From Eutreptiella sp. 'Long Island Sound 2002' (lineage: Eukaryota > Euglenozoa > Euglenophyceae > Eutreptiales > Eutreptiaceae), in assembly GCA_964036045.1 (NCBI GenBank), contig OZ038390.1, positions 39,564,525 through 39,628,524 on the forward strand: 64,000 bases of DNA, read 5' to 3'. Numbering within the stretch: position 1 is the first letter of the stretch; every line of letters starts with the position of its first letter. Made by a program: the position numbers and the translations under genes. Under the pieces are notes generated by a model. That model saw nothing but the letters and a program-made list of their open reading frames with translations, made no database searches and had not been told where the DNA came from. Of this stretch, positions 53,456 to 63,114 are shown piece by piece.

Positions 53456-54757
53456 AACTCCTGCAACGCACTGCCGCACCGCCTGGGAGCGGCGGGCAGT
53501 GCAACTCCTGCAATGCACTGCCTCACTGCCCGAGGGCAGTGGACAGCGCAACTCCTGCAATGCACCGCCTCACTGCCTGGGGGCAGTGGGCGGTGCAACT
53601 TCTACAATGCACGGCCTCACTGCCCTGGGGCAGTGGGCAGTGGAACTCCTGCAATCCACTGCCTCACTGCCTGGGGGCGGTGGGCAGTGCAACTCCTACA
53701 ATCCACTGCCCCACTGCCCGGGGGCAGTGGGCAGTGTAACTCCTGCAATGCACTGCCTCACTGCCTGGGGGCAGTGGGCTGTGCAACTCCTGCAATGCAC
53801 GGCCTCACTGCCCTGGGGCAGTGGGCAGTGGAACTCCTGCAATCCACTGCCTCACTGCCTGGGGGTGGTGGGCAGTGCAACTCCTGCAATCCACTGCCCC
53901 ACTGCCGGGGGGCAGTGGGCAGTGCAACTCCTGCAATGCACTGCCTCACTGCCCTGGGGCAGTGGGCTGTGCAACTCCTGCAATGCAACGCCTCACTGCC
54001 CTGGGGCAGTGGATGGCGCAACTCCCGCAATGCACCGCCTCACTGCCTGGAGGCAGTGGGCAGTGCAACTCCTGCAATGCACTGCCTCACTGCCTGGGGG
54101 CAGTGGGCAGTGCAGCTTCTGCAATGCACTGCCTCACTGCCCTGGGGCAGTGGGCAGTGGACCTCCTGCAATGCACTGCCTTACTGCCTGGGGGCAGTGG
54201 ACAGTGCAACTCCTGCAATACACGGCCGCATTGCCTGGGGGCAGTGGGCAGTGCAACTCCTGCAATGCATTGCCTCACTGCCCTCGGGCAGTAGGCAGTG
54301 GAACTCCTGCAATGCACTGCCTCACTGCCTGGGGGCAGTGGGTAGTGCAACTCCTGCAATGCACTACCTCACTGCCTGGGGGCAGTGGGCAGTGGAACTC
54401 CTGCAACACACTGCCGCACCGCCCGGGGGCAGTGGGCAGTGGAACTCTTGCAATGCACTGCCTCACTGCCTGGGGGCAGTGGGCAGTGGACCTCCTGCAA
54501 TGCACTGACTCACTGTCTGGGGCAGTGGGCAGTGCAAATCCTGCAATACACTGCCGCACTGCCCGGGGGGCGGTGGGCAGTGCAACTCCTGCAATGCACT
54601 GCCTCACCGCCCTGGGGCAGTGGGCAGTGGAACTCCTGCAATCCGCTGCCTCGCTGCGTGGGGGCAGTGGGCAGTGCAACTTCTGCAATGCACTGCCTAA
54701 CCGCCCTGGGGCAGTGGGCAGCGGAACTCCTGCAATGCACTGCCTCACTGCCTGGCA
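53456..54757. repeat. 47-bp minisatellite, about 28 copies, hairpin-forming unit
   Basis: Unit: CAACTCCTGCAATGCACTGC, CTCACTGCCTGGGGGCAGTG, GGCAGTG (47 bp). CACTGCC and GGCAGTG parts within each unit are complementary around a TGGG loop, giving a hairpin of about 13 pairs. Because 47 is not divisible by 3, each plus frame cycles through all three registers every 141 bp. Copies differ by scattered substitutions. The left end abuts the minus-strand LINE fragment. Confidence 0.98.
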
Positions 54758-55510
54758 CCAGTCTAAAAACCCTCAGGATGGTAGCTGTAGGACGGATTGC
54801 CTACACGCACTGCCACGCTCGAAACCAGTCGTGAATCGTCGTGATAGTCGTGCCACCACGTGACTCAGCTCTGCCATCGTGGCCCCCTCTCCGCTCAACT
54901 CCACCCGTATGGTGCACTCTCTCTCTCCCTCTTCATCCCGTGTCTCCAAGGGCTGAGTGCCGCACCTCAAGTGCGTCCCTCCCCCTTGCAAGCCGTTTCC
55001 TGCTCACAGTGGGCACGTCGTTATACGTTCGTCTCTGGCAAGACGTCGACCTCGCCGTGGCAATCTTCCAGGCCGCTACGCGGGGAGCCGCGACGGGGAC
55101 TGCATTCGACGTATCCGCCGCTCAAGCGTGACGCCTTGTGCAGGGGTATCATCAGTCGTCCGATTCGTCGTCCCAACGTGGGGCCCCTCGCTCCCGTGCG
55201 CCACTAGGGTTGCAGCACCACGCGCCAGCGCGGTGCTCCCCTCGCACCCCCGCCCTGTGTGTCCTGGGACCCCCGCTCACCGACCCGGTCCGCCAGGCGG
55301 CCCCATGTTACTCCGCGCCATCGCGCCATGCTCTTTGTTTTGTCACACTATGGCCACGCTCGTGGTACCCCTTGTTTCTCTCCTGCGCGCCCCATCCGAC
55401 TGGGGCTGCCTATGATGTCAGTGCACCTCCGTTTGCCGACACCTCGATCTGCTCCCCCCCCCAACATATTGCGGCCACAGGCCACCCGCTCTTTTCTCGC
55501 CACAGCTACC
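54758..55510 (+). other. 5' region of the LINE (probable 5' UTR)
   Basis: C-rich, plus-strand composition like ORF1. No clear gene. The element's exact 5' end and target duplication were not found. The ORF1 frame stays open upstream to about 55259, but the first well-placed ATG is 55511. Confidence 0.45.
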
Positions 55511-58510
55511 ATGTCAGACCGCTCAACACCGTCCCAGGACACCCCCTCTCCCGCCCCCGACACCGGTCGAGGCGGCGCCATTCGTCAGGGGCCGTTCCCC
55601 ATGTTTCTGATGGACATCGCCCAGTCCGACGATGCTGACCGTCTGCTGCGAGAACTGGACATGCTGAAGGATGACGCACTGGAAGCGGCAGATACGGCTA
55701 TCCAGGCCACCGACCCCGCCCTGGCTGACTTGTGTGATGCCCTGCGATGGACGGCTGCCAACGGCGACATCCAGGCTATTACAGCCGTGACGGGGGTGTG
55801 GACGCCGCGGGGGCTCCTGCTCACAGCCACCGTAACGGTCGCCGCAGGCCCGTCTGACACGAAGGTCATCGAACACGTCCCCCTGTCGCTGGTACAAGGA
55901 GGCCCACTGCTGGAGTATATCTCCAAGGACCCTGAGGCCCTCACAGCGGCTCTCGTCACGCGGTGGAGCCCAAGCCATGCCCCAATTTCGGCGTCACGCC
56001 TCCGCAACCAAGTCTTCAAGGGCCTGTACACAGCCCGCGAACAGCCACCGCCCGTCGACACTGCCGGCCCTCCGGACATCCAAAGCCAGAAGGTCTCCCA
56101 CAAGATCCACAAGCCCATCAGCCAGTTCCTTGCCCCCCACCTCAGACCGTCATGGGACCGCCTCCGCACCCGAGAGGTAGTTGCGGCCTTTTGGGCGCTA
56201 CCCAACGACGTGCATACGGTCCTGCAGGCAGCCCACATCCCGACAGCAGACCTCGTCCCGCTGAAGTTCGGGCTCCTAGCGTGGGCCTCCTCCGTCTGCC
56301 TCACAGGACAGTACACGCCAGCCCCCGTTCCCACACCCCCCGCCCTCGCCAACAAGGGCATGTGGACCCCCGAGCAGCTGCGGCCGCTGCTCGAGTGCTC
56401 GGTCTTGCCGATCCGCAGCGTGGAGCTGCTGCATCAGATCGAGCAGGCTGGCGAGCACTCCTGGGCCACAGCCCCCACTTTCGCCCTGCTGCAGGCCGGC
56501 ATCGCCGACACCGCCAACCCGCCCCCGCTCACGCCGCCCAGCCACGCACCTTACCTCACCAAAGGGCAAGCGGCGCCCAGCCCCGCCGGCACTCTGTTCG
56601 CCACGGCGGCGTTCACCCCAGCGTCAGCCCTGTACAAGGCCCAGGGCAAGCCCACCCCCTCAGGGTCCGAACCATCGCCTTCATCACTGTTGCCTGAACA
56701 GACAAGGCTTTCTTTCAATCTCCCAGAGCCTGCCTCCCAGGTACCACCGGCTGCCGCAGACCCCACGCCTCCGGAGTCACCGGCCCCGGCCGTCGGGTCG
56801 GCCCCCCCCAGCCCCTCCCAGGTGGGGGAGCCTTTTGTCCCGGACCTGGATGTCACGGCCTACTCCACCGACTACGCTCGATTGCATGACGAGTATGAGG
56901 CCCAACGACGGGAGCTGGCCGTGGCACGGGGCGACCTGGAGTCCCTCACGCGGGATCTGGACGCGATGCGCACCGAACGGGATAATGCCCAGCAGCAGGC
57001 CCAGCGATGCGCCGCGGCACAGCGGCAGACCGAAGCCGTTAGGCTCAACAACTTCATCAGGTCGGTACCCCCCCTCCTGTCCATCGCCACCAGACTCCAC
57101 GGCCTCCAGTCCACACCGCCGGCATTCGCCAACGCCGTGCGCAGTACCGTTCCGGCTTCATTCGAGCTGCCCCCCCCCGGCTCTCAGCAGTTCCTGGTCC
57201 TCGTGCTGGTCATCCTCGCCGCAGCAGTTCTCACCTCGCCCCAGGCACCCAACCTCCAGGAGTTGGCCGACGTCCTCCGTAGGGCCATGGCCGCGCCAGG
57301 CGCCGTGCCGGTCCCGGAGGCCCCTGCGCGTGCGCCCGAACTGTCGTTCGCAGTCCCGGAACCGATCCCTAAGCCGAGGGCGGTCTCTGCCTTTCGGGCA
57401 CCGGGCGCGACCGCCCAGCCGCCGCCGTCTCTGCCGTCGCCTGCCGATGCCGCCCTGACCGACCTGCTGGAGTGGATCCCGGAGATCCCCAAGGGCTGTG
57501 AGGACGAGGTTGCGCACGCGCTCCACCTCCAGCTCTTCCGCCAGTACGGCGCGAAGGTCAACACCCTCCCGCAGTCGCCGATCCGGGAGCAGTGGGCCTG
57601 GGTCCACAGCCACGCGCCCAGCCTGCCCGGCATCGCGGAAGTCCTGCGCTCCTTCCTCTCCAACCCCCCTGCAGTCCAGCAGGTTTCCGCCAGCCCAGCC
57701 ACCTCCCCATCAGAAGCTGCAGCCGCCAACCAGGCACAGGGCGCAGCGAAAAAGAAGGGGTATACACCCCAAAAAATCGATCCGCAAGTCTACTCGAAAG
57801 CCCTGTGGGTCGGCTGGCAAGAAGTCGACGATCCGCCGTCCGGTGAAGTTGATGCAGGACTCCTCGGTGGTATCCTTCGGGATAAATTTGGTGCAGGCCT
57901 TTCCTCCATTACTGAAGAACAATTGAACCATACATCCAAGTTCACAATCGTCGGAATCCGACCAGCAGAGTACGAGCGCGGCATGCGACTGACGAGGCAA
58001 CACACGGCTCGTGGCTGGCGAGTGACGTGGGCGGAATCGAAGAAACAACCGTTTACGCCCTGGGTGCCTGACCCTGACCGAGACCGAGACCGTCCGCCCC
58101 GGAAGACTCATCGGGGAAGCCGCGGGAAGCAGCGCCGTCCACGGGACCCTGACGATCAGGTGGACCTTACGGCAACGTCGGGATCGGACGGAGAACCAGA
58201 CTCCAAATATCAGCGCAGGTACAGCCCCCGCCGCTCGGACCGGTCCCCGTCCCGCCGCCGCAGCCCAGGCCATCGCCGCGACAGCCCGCCGCCGAGGCGT
58301 CGCAGCGCGTACCGCGATGAGCCACAAGCGCTTTCCAGCCGCCACGACCACCATGCAGCAGCCCCCCTCCTGCCCTACCCGTACTCGGGGGACCCCCACG
58401 ACCCCCGAGTGGCCATGGCCCACAACCCCTACGCTCCCCCGCCCTGGAGCCCCCCAGCCGACCCCCACCGCTACCAGCCGTACTTCGGTCGGCGTCCGCG
58501 GGACCGGTAA
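55511..58510 (+). CDS. LINE ORF1 protein (coiled coil, Arg/Ser-rich tail)
   Basis: 999 codons from ATG 55511 (context ACCATGTC) to TAA 58508-58510. LINE ORF1 proteins bind element RNA and assemble the ribonucleoprotein. Visible parts: an acidic N-terminus (MSDRSTPSQDTPSP, then DIAQSDDADRLLRELDMLKD); a Pro/Ala-rich middle; a coiled coil at about residues 455-510 (RLHDEYEAQRRELAVARGDL); a hydrophobic segment near 565 (FLVLVLVILAAAVL); a compact region at about 755-845; and an Arg/Ser/Pro-rich tail from about 855 (SPRRSDRSPSRRRSPGHRRD) suited to RNA binding. No CCHC knuckle, RRM or PHD seen. Choosing 55511 over the open upstream frame rests on context and on where acidic, structured sequence begins. 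Confidence 0.85.
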   Translation: MSDRSTPSQDTPSPAPDTGRGGAIRQGPFPMFLMDIAQSDDADRLLRELDMLKDDALEAADTAIQATDPALADLCDALRWTAANGDIQAITAVTGVWTPRGLLLTATVTVAAGPSDTKVIEHVPLSLVQGGPLLEYISKDPEALTAALVTRWSPSHAPISASRLRNQVFKGLYTAREQPPPVDTAGPPDIQSQKVSHKIHKPISQFLAPHLRPSWDRLRTREVVAAFWALPNDVHTVLQAAHIPTADLVPLKFGLLAWASSVCLTGQYTPAPVPTPPALANKGMWTPEQLRPLLECSVLPIRSVELLHQIEQAGEHSWATAPTFALLQAGIADTANPPPLTPPSHAPYLTKGQAAPSPAGTLFATAAFTPASALYKAQGKPTPSGSEPSPSSLLPEQTRLSFNLPEPASQVPPAAADPTPPESPAPAVGSAPPSPSQVGEPFVPDLDVTAYSTDYARLHDEYEAQRRELAVARGDLESLTRDLDAMRTERDNAQQQAQRCAAAQRQTEAVRLNNFIRSVPPLLSIATRLHGLQSTPPAFANAVRSTVPASFELPPPGSQQFLVLVLVILAAAVLTSPQAPNLQELADVLRRAMAAPGAVPVPEAPARAPELSFAVPEPIPKPRAVSAFRAPGATAQPPPSLPSPADAALTDLLEWIPEIPKGCEDEVAHALHLQLFRQYGAKVNTLPQSPIREQWAWVHSHAPSLPGIAEVLRSFLSNPPAVQQVSASPATSPSEAAAANQAQGAAKKKGYTPQKIDPQVYSKALWVGWQEVDDPPSGEVDAGLLGGILRDKFGAGLSSITEEQLNHTSKFTIVGIRPAEYERGMRLTRQHTARGWRVTWAESKKQPFTPWVPDPDRDRDRPPRKTHRGSRGKQRRPRDPDDQVDLTATSGSDGEPDSKYQRRYSPRRSDRSPSRRRSPGHRRDSPPPRRRSAYRDEPQALSSRHDHHAAAPLLPYPYSGDPHDPRVAMAHNPYAPPPWSPPADPHRYQPYFGRRPRDR

Positions 58511-58518
58511 CCCGGGAC

Positions 58519-61500
58519 ATGGCGGGGCGCAACGAGGACATCCCTGCCGCCGTGTCTCAGCTCCGCCACTCCCACCTCGACGGCGTCCCCCATGTCCGGG
58601 ACCTGCACCTGGGCGCATACACTCCCAGCTCCCCCCCCAGAGAGTGGGGCCTGGTACCGGTACCGGCCTCGGGCACTGCCCAGTTCATCACGCCCCCCTA
58701 TGCCCTCGAAATGTGCCTGCACCTGCCGGTGGGTGTGCACTACTACCGGGCGTGCAGCGGGGCGGACCCCTGGCCCCGTAACGTTCTGTCGTTAGTGGGC
58801 GCCGTGCACTGTGTGCAGGTGACGGGCTCCCATCAGTTGCAGCTCTGCCGCAAGGGCCTGCCACCCACCTCCTTCATCTTGCCCGAGCATCACCACGTGG
58901 TCCTCCCACAATCCCTACACAGCCGCGTCTCCATCACAGCCACAGGCCTCACCCGGGCCAGTGTCTTGGCGATGGCGGCCACGTACCACCACCGGCACCT
59001 CCGCAAGTGGGTGCGAGGCCTACCTTGCGCCCTCCCCGCAGCCGTGGACCGCAAGCTAACCCAGCACTCCACCGCCGCCGGCTCCTGCCCTGGTCCCCCC
59101 CCCACCGGCCAAGTGTCGCCCCGCCCAGACGTGATGACCCTCAACGTGCAGATGTCCCTGCGACCCAAGCTCCGCGCCCTGGACGTCCTGGTGCGCGAGT
59201 GCCAGTACCCGCTAACCCTGCATGTTCAAGAAGCGGGGCCCCTGATCATCCAACGGGTGCACCCCCTGTACCACACCATCCAGGCACCTGCAAGAATAGC
59301 TGGGGGATGTGCCACCCTCCTCTACAGGACCCCGGACCTGGTCGTGACCGGCCACAGCGCCCACCCGTCGGGACGAGCCCTCGTCACGCACTTCACCATG
59401 GCTGGCGTGACCCACTGCCACGCCAACGTGTATCTCCCCGCCGACGGGAACCTCGACACCCTCCAAGAAATCCTGGATTGGGTGTACCCGTACCTCCTCC
59501 TCACCCCGGCTAGAGTGGTTGTCCTGACAGGGGACCTGAACGCCAACTGCCGCTGGGTCTCGCACCTCCCTGTCTCCCCTGCCTCCCTCTGTGACCTCGT
59601 CCTCCCCACGCTCACGCGCCTTGGGATGCGCCGTCTACGCCCCCTTGCGGAGGCCCCCACGTGGGTGAGCCCGCAAGGTTTCGCCGGTGCCCTGGACCAC
59701 ATCTTCCTCCGCGCCCCTTCGGAAGCAGCCCACACCACGGAGGTGCGCTCCGATTCCAGTTTCCCATCTGACCACCTACCCGTGACTGCCACCCTCCATG
59801 ACCTCCCGCCAGCGCCCCAATTGGTATGCCCTTCGAAAAAGGGCCGCTTCCCCATCCCGCGGGAGCCCCTCGCCAGCCAGCTCCGCACCCTCAACGACAC
59901 CTTTCGGGCCGAACTCGCTACGCCGCCCCCAGGCGCACCCGCAGCGCAGCCGCGCTATACCGAGGTGACCTCAGCGCTATACACCGCGGCTACGGCTGCC
60001 TACGGGCCCCCCGTCCCCAGCCAGCCGGTACCGTCGACGGTACGTGTCCACGTCACCAACCTTCAACGCTACACGCTCGCCTACCCGGATTGGGCGTCCC
60101 AATCGTCACACCTCGTGGAGGTCGCCCGCCTCAAAGAACGCATCCGAGCGGCCTGGGACGTTCTCCTTCTGGAGAAGGATGTAGGGCTGGCGCCCCTACC
60201 CGCTGCCCCTGGCCAACCCACCAAAGTGGACTACCGCCGCACGTTGGGGGCGCGCTACGTACCCCCAGCGGATCCGGTCTACGTGGTGGGCGTCCCAGTA
60301 CCTCTTCATCAACAAGCCGCCGTTGCGTTGGACCAGCTGCGCCAAAGGCACCTTGCCCCTCTTGAGGCGCTCTCACTCGCGCGCGTCCGGACCATCACGG
60401 GATGGGAGGAAAGGCCGCTCGGCCCACCACCCAACGCCACCACCGCAAACCTGCGGGCCATCATCCGCCGGGCGGCGGCCACTGTGCCGTACCACGACTT
60501 ACTGGAGTACCGGCTGTTCGGACAATTGGAGGATGCCCAGTTTGCGGCGATCGTGAGCCTGATCAACAGTATTCTCCGTGGGGTGCCCGTGCCCCAGGCA
60601 CACTCTGCAGACTTCATCAACCTTCCGAAAAAGACGCCGCACGGCCCCATTGCGAACGGCAGACCGCTGACCAATCTGGCCACGATATGGAAACTCACGG
60701 CTGCCCTCATCAAAGACCACTACCAGCCCCGCCTGGTTCAGAACGGCATCCTGCCGCCCTACCAGTTCGGGATGTCCCCGCACTGCTCCTCCGTGGAGCT
60801 ACTCCGCGTCCTACACGATGTATGGTGGGACCGCTGGCGCAGACGCCTTGAAGCGTGGGTCCTGTCGGACGATGTCCGCCACGCGTATGGCTCCATCAAC
60901 CACACCACCGAGTACGCCGTCCTCACCGCCGCAGGGATCTCCCCAGCCGACGCCGCGACCCTTCAGCACCATGACCGCGCCCTTGAGGTGCACATGGGGG
61001 GAGCTGACGGACGCTCTCCGTCCTCCACCCGGCTGGGGGCCGGCACGGGGCAAGGATGCCCCGTGTCCGGCATGAAGTACTGCATATATGGCGAAGTTCG
61101 GGGGCACGAAGCCTGCCGTTCCGTCCCCCCCACCGACACCCCCGCGGGCCCGCTGAACCGGGTTCTCCTGATGGATGACACCCAGTGGCTGCCCGGCGAC
61201 CGTTGCCATTTGCCCGCCCTCGCCAGCGGCATTGAGAGAGCGGGCCGCCTCACCAACCTCCACTCAGACCCAACAAAAACGGTCTTGATCGGCACCGACA
61301 TGCGCGATGGTCAGGTCTATTTCCTCAACGACACGGTATACCTCAATGGTCACCCCGTGCGATGTGCCGCGAGCCAGGACTACGTCCGCGTCCTTGGCCG
61401 CCATGCCCTTCCCCACCTCTTCCATCCCGTCGACTCCCGGCGCCTGTTCTCGGGCGCCCGCGCTGCGTGCCGGGCGCTCCGCGCCCCACGACTCCCCGCC

Positions 61501-63114
61501 CACTACCCCCTCGCCATGTATGCTGCCAAGTGTCATGGGACGGTCAACTGGTTTACCAGTGTCCGCCCCCCCTCCTACGGGGCCCTGCGCGTGCTGGACG
61601 CCATGACCGCCTCGGCCATGCGCGCCACCGCTGGGTGGACCCTCTCCGCCTCTGCTCACTTCCTCCGTGAGGTCCCCGAGGGGGGAGTCGGTATACCCCC
61701 GGCACCGGTCGTTGGGTTTACTAACTTCTTCGGCGTCTACATCCGACACCTGAACCACCCCAACTCCCTGGTCTGCCGGTCCACGCGCCACGGGCTCCTC
61801 ACTGCCCTCTGGCGGTTCCATCCTTCCCAGCCCTGCCTCACCCCGGAGCTCGGACTCCGGTGCACCGCACACCCCACGGACCACGATCTATTTGTTGCCC
61901 TGTGCCACCGGTGCTACATCGCCATCCACTTACCCCCTGACAGCCATCTGCCACACCACACCCCCCATGTGCTGGCCTTGTCGTCACCCGGACTCGAGGT
62001 CCAGGACACCCACGCGTGGATGCTTGCGGGCCATCGCAGTACAGAGGACGCGCGACGCAAGGGGTGGCCCCGGGCCTCGCCCCGCCCCACTCCGCCGGTC
62101 GGCACCGTCCCCCCGGTTAGACGCTGCCAAGCGGTGACTGCGACCGTCCCCACGTTCTCCTGGCTCCCTGAGAACTATGGGATCCTCCACGACGCGTCGT
62201 GGTGCCCGAAGACCCGGCGCTGCGGCGGGGCAGTGGCGGTGTTCTGCCCCGTCACCCTCCGGTACCAGGTGTACCCCGTCCCCATCCCCTTGAGGCTGGA
62301 CAACGCCTACACGGCGGAGCTGTACACGGCATGGGTGGCCCTCACCGCCAAGGGGCCCTCAGCCGACCCTGCCATCGGCTTCCGATCCGGTGCGTGGCAC
62401 TTCGCGGACTGCAAAGGGTACATCACGGCGCAGGAAGGGCGCCGCGAGCCGGAAGACTCGCTGCAGGGAGATCTCATAAGATCGTGTCGCGACATGGCCC
62501 ACGGTCATGCCCCTCCCCATCACCTCTATTCCCATATCGCCGGCACCTGGCTCGATACCCTGCTGGACCGGGTGGACGAAGCGGCAGGGCAAGCTGCGGA
62601 CAATTGCCCGGACGCCGTGGGATGGCTCGGCCCCCTACAGAAACCCCGCGTCTGCTTCTCCCACGCAGGCCTCCAGGTCCACGACGCCGTGCCCCACGCG
62701 CGCCGCGCCCTGCTCGCCTCCCACCACGCCTTCTCTGCGTCCCCCCCGCCACAGCGCCTCCCCGACCTCGACGAGTACGCCAACATCGTCAGCCACGGTC
62801 TCGTCACGTGGGGGGACCACCTCACGGTCACCGGCATCCGCCTCTCCCTGTTCCCCCCAAGAGATACGTCCTGCCCCCTCTGCACCATGCCCGCCTCCGG
62901 GGACCATATCCTCTCGTGCCCTTTGGGGGGACGAGCCGTTCATACTGGCTGTGGATGGCTCCCCGGCCCACCACACCATCGCAACCTACACTGTTGGTCG
63001 TCTCGGAGCCATCTCCACGCCACACAGGGATGCCCTGCTGCACAGAGGTCTGCGTCCTGCGCGTCTCCGTCGCCTACTCTGCGATGTCGTTCTCACTACC
63101 GTTCTCCTACATAA
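58519..63114 (+). CDS. LINE ORF2: endonuclease, reverse transcriptase, RNase H, zinc knuckle
   Basis: 1531 codons from ATG 58519, 8 nt after ORF1. Residues 1-195 are unassigned. An EEP-type (APE-like) endonuclease follows at about 200-425: MTLNVQ, TGDLNANCRW near 335, SDHLPVT near 416. The reverse transcriptase at about 690-910 has motif A LSDDVRHAYGSI (780), motif B GTGQGCPVSG (842) and motif C LLMDDTQWL (882), with Met-Asp-Asp instead of the usual Ala-Asp-Asp. RNase H has all acidic positions: DASW (1222), TAELY (1264), FADCKGY (1293), and SHIAGTW with VDEAAGQAA (1338-1357). A C-x2-C-x7-H-x3-C knuckle is near 1451-1467. After the knuckle the frame goes out of register at the six-G run 62925-62930 and stops at 63112-63114; the natural continuation is one frame over to 63703. 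Priming is expected at nicked target DNA. Confidence 0.92.
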   Translation: MAGRNEDIPAAVSQLRHSHLDGVPHVRDLHLGAYTPSSPPREWGLVPVPASGTAQFITPPYALEMCLHLPVGVHYYRACSGADPWPRNVLSLVGAVHCVQVTGSHQLQLCRKGLPPTSFILPEHHHVVLPQSLHSRVSITATGLTRASVLAMAATYHHRHLRKWVRGLPCALPAAVDRKLTQHSTAAGSCPGPPPTGQVSPRPDVMTLNVQMSLRPKLRALDVLVRECQYPLTLHVQEAGPLIIQRVHPLYHTIQAPARIAGGCATLLYRTPDLVVTGHSAHPSGRALVTHFTMAGVTHCHANVYLPADGNLDTLQEILDWVYPYLLLTPARVVVLTGDLNANCRWVSHLPVSPASLCDLVLPTLTRLGMRRLRPLAEAPTWVSPQGFAGALDHIFLRAPSEAAHTTEVRSDSSFPSDHLPVTATLHDLPPAPQLVCPSKKGRFPIPREPLASQLRTLNDTFRAELATPPPGAPAAQPRYTEVTSALYTAATAAYGPPVPSQPVPSTVRVHVTNLQRYTLAYPDWASQSSHLVEVARLKERIRAAWDVLLLEKDVGLAPLPAAPGQPTKVDYRRTLGARYVPPADPVYVVGVPVPLHQQAAVALDQLRQRHLAPLEALSLARVRTITGWEERPLGPPPNATTANLRAIIRRAAATVPYHDLLEYRLFGQLEDAQFAAIVSLINSILRGVPVPQAHSADFINLPKKTPHGPIANGRPLTNLATIWKLTAALIKDHYQPRLVQNGILPPYQFGMSPHCSSVELLRVLHDVWWDRWRRRLEAWVLSDDVRHAYGSINHTTEYAVLTAAGISPADAATLQHHDRALEVHMGGADGRSPSSTRLGAGTGQGCPVSGMKYCIYGEVRGHEACRSVPPTDTPAGPLNRVLLMDDTQWLPGDRCHLPALASGIERAGRLTNLHSDPTKTVLIGTDMRDGQVYFLNDTVYLNGHPVRCAASQDYVRVLGRHALPHLFHPVDSRRLFSGARAACRALRAPRLPAHYPLAMYAAKCHGTVNWFTSVRPPSYGALRVLDAMTASAMRATAGWTLSASAHFLREVPEGGVGIPPAPVVGFTNFFGVYIRHLNHPNSLVCRSTRHGLLTALWRFHPSQPCLTPELGLRCTAHPTDHDLFVALCHRCYIAIHLPPDSHLPHHTPHVLALSSPGLEVQDTHAWMLAGHRSTEDARRKGWPRASPRPTPPVGTVPPVRRCQAVTATVPTFSWLPENYGILHDASWCPKTRRCGGAVAVFCPVTLRYQVYPVPIPLRLDNAYTAELYTAWVALTAKGPSADPAIGFRSGAWHFADCKGYITAQEGRREPEDSLQGDLIRSCRDMAHGHAPPHHLYSHIAGTWLDTLLDRVDEAAGQAADNCPDAVGWLGPLQKPRVCFSHAGLQVHDAVPHARRALLASHHAFSASPPPQRLPDLDEYANIVSHGLVTWGDHLTVTGIRLSLFPPRDTSCPLCTMPASGDHILSCPLGGRAVHTGCGWLPGPPHHRNLHCWSSRSHLHATQGCPAAQRSASCASPSPTLRCRSHYRSPT

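Noticed and set aside
52599-54863. 754-codon plus-strand frame
   Set aside because: It is the translation of the GTGTG microsatellite and the 47-bp minisatellite; the repeat is stop-free in several frames on both strands, so length is no evidence of coding.
57710-58618. 302-codon minus-strand frame, and other long antisense frames across 55.5-63.7 kb
   Set aside because: Antisense to ORF1/ORF2; produced by the strong GC bias of the LINE. No motif on that strand.
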